Source: Carex sylvatica | Taxonomy: Eukaryota > Streptophyta > Magnoliopsida > Poales > Cyperaceae | DNA: 64,000 nt | Assembly (NCBI GenBank): GCA_964058845.1 | Contig: CAXKVR010000036.1 | Coordinates: 682,001-746,000 of the forward strand | Direction: 5' to 3' | Shown here: positions 58,921-64,000 of the stretch, one piece after another | How the letters are laid out: each line of letters starts with the position of its first letter | How positions within the stretch are numbered: position 1 is the first letter of the stretch | Made by a program: the position numbers and the translations under genes | The notes under the pieces: generated by a model | The model's database searches: none | What the model was told of the DNA's origin: nothing | What the model saw: the letters and a program-made list of their open reading frames with translations, nothing else

Positions 58921-59220
58921 ATCTAGTTTGATGCGAACTGAATTGCACTATGCACGTGAGGTGCTTGATTGTATGTCAAGCCTTTCATGTACCGCCACCA
59001 CAACCCCATTCATTATACAAAGACATTGAGGTGCACACTTAGAGAATTTCTTTTGGTGGTTTCAGCATTTTAAAGTTCAATTATCTCAAGTTCAAAACTA
59101 TTCAATTAAGGGACTCATTCCATTGTGGCTCCATACCAAACTGTCGGCTTGTAAATCTTAATAGGAAAATGCATAGTCTATAAGGTGTAGTTTCTTTACA
59201 CCTTATATTGTTCAATATGT

Positions 59221-59783
59221 CTTATACCAAAGAAAACTGATGCATCTACAATACAGGACTACAGGCCAATAAGTCTGATTAACTGTAGTTTTAAATTAAT
59301 CTCCAAACTCTTAACCAATAGATTGTCCCAGGTTATAGATCTATTGATAGATGATTCATAAGCCTTATTCATTAAGGGTAGGCTAATTAATGATAGCATA
59401 GTATGTGCCCATGAAGTACTCCACCAAATTAAACTTAGTAACCAAAAAGGAATCCTTCTCAAACTTGACTTTGAGAAGGCCTTCAATAAGATCAATTGAG
59501 ATTTCTTATTTGAAATCCTAAAGGCCAAAGAATTTGGGACTCTATTCATAAACTGAATTAAAGATTCATTAGTTAGTGGTAGAACCTGTATCTCCTTTAA
59601 TGGTACACAAGAGAACTACTTTCCTTGCAAGAAAGGCCTTAGACAAGGGGACCCCATCTCACCCCTTATGTTTGACCTAGTGGTTGACGCCTTAAACGAG
59701 ATCCTTAGTAACGCACAATCAGCTGGTTATATTACTAGATTAGGAAGATTTAATAACAACTCCAAGATTCTAAACCTGCATTT
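59221..59783 (+). pseudogene. L1-type LINE reverse transcriptase fragment
   Basis: Conceptual reading with several stops: LIPKKTDASTIQDYRPISLI, ISKLLTNRLSQVI, GRLINDSIVCAHEVLHQIK, ILLKLDFEKAFNKIN, CKKGLRQGDPISPLMFDLVV. These are the ordered motifs of plant non-LTR (L1) reverse transcriptase. The fragment breaks off just where the catalytic FADD box should come (NLHFC...). It is non-functional. Confidence 0.85.
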
Positions 59784-59915
59784 TTGTGCGATAGGGCATG
59801 TGGTGAACAGGTATAAAATTGTCTTTGCATCCGATTTACACATTGTACATCTATTGACCATACACCAGCTTTTTCTGCATAGATTATCAATCGTAAGCAA
59901 CTTGTTAAGTAACAT
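59784..59915 (-). pseudogene. LINE zf-RVT domain fragment in opposite orientation
   Basis: On the minus strand: NKLLTIDNLCRKSW, MVNRCTMCKSDAKTILYLFT and TCPIAQ, the shape of the zf-RVT zinc-binding region that follows reverse transcriptase in plant LINE ORF2. It abuts the plus-strand RT fragment head-on, so the two parts have been inverted relative to each other. Confidence 0.65.
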
Positions 59916-59920
59916 TAACC

Positions 59921-60470
59921 ATGCAAAGAGATGATACCCTAGACCCTTAATATTGTTTAGTTATCTTTCTATTTCTAAAGTGATTTATGTTTGTAAAAGA
60001 GATGATAAACGAGATTATTTCAAGATAAATATTTAATTTGTGACCCCCTTTTAATCTTATTGGACTTACCTAGAGCCCTATGATAATTAATTCCGACTTG
60101 GGGTTTTTGCTTGAGAATCAAATTTTTTTTGTTTCAATTAATATTTGGTTGTTGGCCTATTGCTTATTGAGCTTTGCTTTTTAGTGGGCCTTGACGAGTT
60201 GGAATGTAGTGACTGGTGAAGTTAATTGAAGTTCTTGTGTCTAAGGTGTTCGATGAAATGCCGAAATGAGATCTTCAAATATCACGGACCTATAAGATAT
60301 GTCATCATGTTTATGACATGATTTTAAAACCTTTTGAAATAAAGACCTCTGTACGTAGCACTAGAAATGGACCATAAATCTACTTTCGGATTTTAAAACC
60401 TACGACTTTAATAAAAAAATTACTGTTCCAAATATAATTATCAAATTATTTACAGCTGTTTATCTGTGTA
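59921..60470. other. Non-coding stretch before GLR-D
   Basis: No gene. A VFDEMPK-like string at about 60247-60268 hints at a pentatricopeptide-repeat scrap but is too short to call. Confidence 0.4.
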
Positions 60471-60568
60471 AAAGAATTGAAAAATTGGAGGGCACCGTTA
60501 GTGCCACATGACAGGCATCATCATCTTTTGAAAGGATTATGATACACAACTAAAGAATAACCAAGGAT

Positions 60569-63500
60569 TTATTCATTTGATCCCTCCCTGGTATGGTCAA
60601 GCATCTCTCCGAAGGAAGGCATCTCGATCTGGCTATTTGAAATTTCCCTTTCTGGTGTCCCTTCATCATTTGAAGTTTCTCCAAAGTCGCTTTCAGAATC
60701 AGGTGAAATTATGGTGATTTCCGTATGATCGCTAAAATTAGGTGATGTCATTGTTTGACCGTTGGCTTGATCTTCTTCTCTTAACTCATCCTTCTGGGGA
60801 GGATTTTGCACAACTTCAGTGCTTGTCGAAATATTGTGTCGCTGGAAGATAGAAAAAAATGCGTGGATGATTAGAGCTAAAATGGACGAGACTCCCGTAA
60901 TGAGAAATAGACCCATGAAGCTATGGAATGTGAGGCTGGTTGAACTTGAGGTGTCTCCTTTGTCAGTGAAGGTACTGCTTCCGTATAATTCTTTATCAAA
61001 TTCTGTCATGTTATCGCTCTCCATGACTTGCAGGATTTTTTTTGAAATATCCGGCACTAGTGGTGATCCTTTTGGAAATGCCTAAGCAAACAGTGACAAA
61101 AAAAGGGGGCATATGCTATGATTAAAAATTAGAAAACATTAAAAAATTCAATAAAAGCATGATCACCACCGTACTACTTTTTCTTTATCAATGTATGGAT
61201 TCTGTGCAAGTTGGTATGGTACATCCATACATGTTTGTCATTGAGTGGAGTGCTAACAACCATATCCACTTACCAGCTTGAAATGTACCAATATATAAAA
61301 TTAACCTCCTAAAACAGTTCGAACACTGAATTGTGATACTTGTAAGTTGGCCCAACCATGGAATGTACAAATCCAAATCCAAATCCAAGGTAATAAGAGA
61401 GAGAAAGGGAGAGAAGGAGAAAGAGAGAGAGAGAGAGAGAGAACGTACAAATCCAAATCCGTCACTCTTATAAGTTGGCCCAACCATGGAATAATTGTTA
61501 GGATACTTCTTGAGGAATACCTTTAGGTATGGTATCTCATCAACAACAACTGCCACTGTTCCATTGGATAGTGCATCATTATACTCAGATGGTGATGATA
61601 ATGGAATTGTCTTCTCTTCATTGAACCCCAGACGTTTTAGAATAGCCGGCATGAATGAATCTTCCAAGTACCCCACATATTGCCCTGCTTTGACAACCTG
61701 TTCTATGCTTGTCACTGTCGTCTGGAGCTGTTCAACTGTCAGCCTGGAGCTAAGGTTTGCAGTATAGCTTGTCTGTAGGATGAGCACAACAAAGACCCAT
61801 GTTATCACCACAATCCTTGACAAATTGCTGACCATCCTCTCTCTGTGCGCGAAAACTAGTGTGGAAAAGGCAAAGTACAATATAGATCCCATTTGGTACG
61901 TACGATTTCCTCTGAACTCCTTATTTACTCGGTGCTCAATCAACCAGACTGTGATGCCGGTGAGGAAAACGAAGGCGCCAGTTGTGAGCCATAATGAGGT
62001 AGTCCAAGGTGTCAAGAAGGTCCATGGGGATTTCTTGTTCACATCCTTTATCGGGGCGAGCATGCGTACTCCTGATTCTGTGTAAGGAAGTGTGAAATCT
62101 GCATACATGGAGCGGTTGGCCAAAATGGTGATATCACCAACAACAGCATCGAATTTCTGTAAATTTTGAATTCACAAGTCACCTATCAAATGGGTACTGA
62201 TATAACTATTTGATATTTTCATGAGTTATTACTAAACCAATTAGGCTATGAACACATTCGTAACTAAATTCTATTAAGAATAAGTATTGTGCCCTTGTTT
62301 GTTTTCCTCTCTCTTGGACATGGCCGTAGTTATTGTTTTATAATCAAGGTGATGTCCACTTGGAGAAGTTGTACAATTAGAAATGATATAGGCTAATTTC
62401 TAATTGTTTTTCTTGGTTCTAATTAGATTGTCTATGGGAATAAGAAATAGTGGTTGTCCATTCTTAACTAAGTGGAAGCTAGCTGCATTTAATTTTTCCC
62501 ATTACAACAAAACTAATTGAGAAACTTTAGTTATGCTATTGGAGATACTATTGATATATAGTCCCTTAACTTATAACTGAAAATTATGCTTCATACAATG
62601 AAGGATTATATTAATGACACTAATTAATTTAACTTGTGCTAACTATTTTAAGAATTATTTTCAAGCCTATTTACAAATTAAAATAAGACTGAACTCATTA
62701 CAAACTATTGAAATAAAATGAAGGAAAAATAAAAGGAAACAAACCTTAAGATAAACCAGGTACACAAGCTCATCATAACTGCTATCGTATTCTTGAAATG
62801 TATAAGAGACATAGTAAGGCAGTAGATCAATCGCCGCTTGAAACACCTTTATGCAATAGCCAGAGAAATTGTGTGAGGCTGTAGTGTTCGGCTTCACAAA
62901 CTCTGCAAATCCAGGTTTTTTGGGGACTCCAATAAGGAGTGTTTTATTGGTCGTCGGCCATTGCCATCCCTTCAGTACAGTATTGTTCTTAACTGACCAG
63001 TTAATGGAAATATTACCCCCACTCCAGTTGCCAACTGGATGGTTATATGCACTGGTAACATTGGTTATCTCAAAGGTACCGGACTGTAATTGGCCGTTAA
63101 CCAGATTAAAATCACCGCTTGTCCCGTTAAAATTGGTAGATTCTAAAGATGCTTTCAGAGTCGGGCCCATCTCAGAAACCCCAATTTTCGAAAAATCAGT
63201 CGAGTTATACAGCTCATTAGATGCTGTAAAGGATAAATTTGCATGTGTTACATTCTCAATTGATCTTGCCAGCAACCACACCGTGTCATATGCCCATAAA
63301 CCAAAAACTGTGGGCCCTCTGTTCACCTGGTATTTATTTCTTAATCTCATGGAAATATTCTGAAGCCTCGTTGAGTTTCGTACGAATGGCCGGATGCCGA
63401 GCACACCTTGCATCACATTGCTCGCATTTGACCCGGCAAGGTCCACAATATCTGTTAACCCGTATGTTGTAATCCAAACAAAATCATCACTAATAGTCAT

Positions 63501-63973
63501 GTTCTGCTCTTTAGCACTTGAGAAAAACTTGAGAGCTAACTGGTATGACATGTGAACAACAAATACTCTGGTTCTGTTGGCCTTCAGGTATTCGAGGGCT
63601 GCATTTATTTCACTGTCACTTGCCCCGGAAGGGATTTTGCAGCGGTACGGGACGTATGCATCTATTCCCTGTAAAGCGTCAACTAGGTATGGAACAAAAA
63701 TGTTGCCAGCATCGGTATCCTCAAAAACAGGTACCACCTCCCTCCAGTTGAAGAATTGGGCAATAGAGGCAATGACGGTGGCTTGGGATGAGTCATTCCA
63801 AGAGGTACGAATGAAATAAGGAATTTGGCTGGAAGAAATAGATGGGCTATTTGCTGAGAATGAAATGATCGGTACATTTGATTTGTTCCCAAGCTCGATG
63901 AGAAACTTTGCTTGAGATGATGTTTGTGGCCCAATGATTGCTTCAACTTGTTCATTTTTCAGAAGATCAACAG
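60569..63973 (-). CDS. GLR: Glutamate receptor-like channel GLR-D (clade II type), first exon outside window
   Basis: Near-identical duplicate of GLR-C. Exons seen: 63973-62745 (amino-terminal domain and start of S1, AVDLLKNEQVEAIIGPQ...), 62156-61449 (KFDAVVGDITILANR with the ligand-site Arg, M1, pore YFAFSTLVFAHR, M3 with SYTANL, S2) and 61081-60569 (rest of S2, M4, tail). The signal-peptide exon lies past the right edge. All visible frames are open with GT-AG borders. The tail is longer than in GLR-C, ending MPSFGEMLDHTREGSNE. It lacks the pore-to-M3 intron, as GLR-C does. Differences in the ligand domain include DSSYDELVYLV for GTYDKFVYQV. The last intron is about 200 bp shorter than in GLR-C and contains a copied scrap of exon 3. 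Probably functional. Confidence 0.9.
61336..61390. repeat. Copied scrap of exon 3 inside the GLR-D last intron
   Basis: cttgtaagttggcccaacca followed by tggaatgtacaaatcc repeats pieces of the exon 3 end (61465-61490) and its donor region (61445-61460). It replaces roughly 240 bp present in GLR-C (about 48628-48871). Confidence 0.75.
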
Positions 63974-64000
63974 CTGCATATTTGGCAAACAATAAACTTC

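Noticed and set aside
59668..59934. 88-codon plus-strand frame continuing from the LINE reverse transcriptase
   Set aside because: Its second half lies antisense to the recognisable zf-RVT sequence, so it is a fusion of a real motif with a shadow.
60229..60290. VFDEMPK string suggesting a pentatricopeptide-repeat gene
   Set aside because: Only one short motif, followed at once by a stop, with no neighbouring repeats.

Overview
This window is nuclear DNA of a flowering plant. It is strongly AT-rich, its genes are split by GT-AG introns, and it is crowded with plant-type transposons: hAT, Mutator-like, CACTA-like, Helitron ends, solo LTRs, L1 LINEs and foldback MITEs. The species cannot be named from the sequence. 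No bacterial operons, CRISPR arrays, tRNA or rRNA genes were seen.

Right half (about 32-64 kb): a tandem array of glutamate receptor-like (GLR) ion-channel genes, all on the minus strand. GLR-A (33216-37573, five exons, about 897 aa) is open throughout. GLR-B (41364-46239) is its paralogue and is dead: three nonsense codons, two frameshifts and a 404-bp solo LTR in exon 2. Between them, at 38506-39065, lies a relic of a third copy, reduced to promoter plus signal-peptide codons. GLR-C (47920-53495, four exons, about 904 aa) and GLR-D (60569-63973, its first exon beyond the window) are a second, very recent pair. C/D have lost the intron between pore and M3 that A/B keep, while A/B have a pore segment four residues shorter than C/D. 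The A and B units (about 32.03-38.46 kb and 40.5-47.53 kb) share 5' and 3' flanks, so each serves as the empty-site control for insertions in the other.

Left half (1-32 kb): no intact gene that I can support. It holds decayed gene fragments: an NLR leucine-rich-repeat piece at 0.57-0.86 kb, a GRF-type zinc-finger exon at 2.0-2.5 kb and an ARM-repeat-family relic at 17.2-17.8 kb. The rest is transposon debris. The most structured parts are a 3.2-kb chain of (TA)n-linked foldback elements with swapped ends and cores (4.7-8.0 kb), a pair of kilobase-scale hairpin Mutator-like elements with perfect 9-bp target duplications (30.5-31.8 and 54.9-56.0 kb), and several hAT elements with 8-bp duplications.

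Together, the window shows a clade-II-like GLR cluster growing by tandem duplication and decaying by point lesions and transposon insertion. A short W-box-containing palindrome is kept in the promoters of A, B and the relic.
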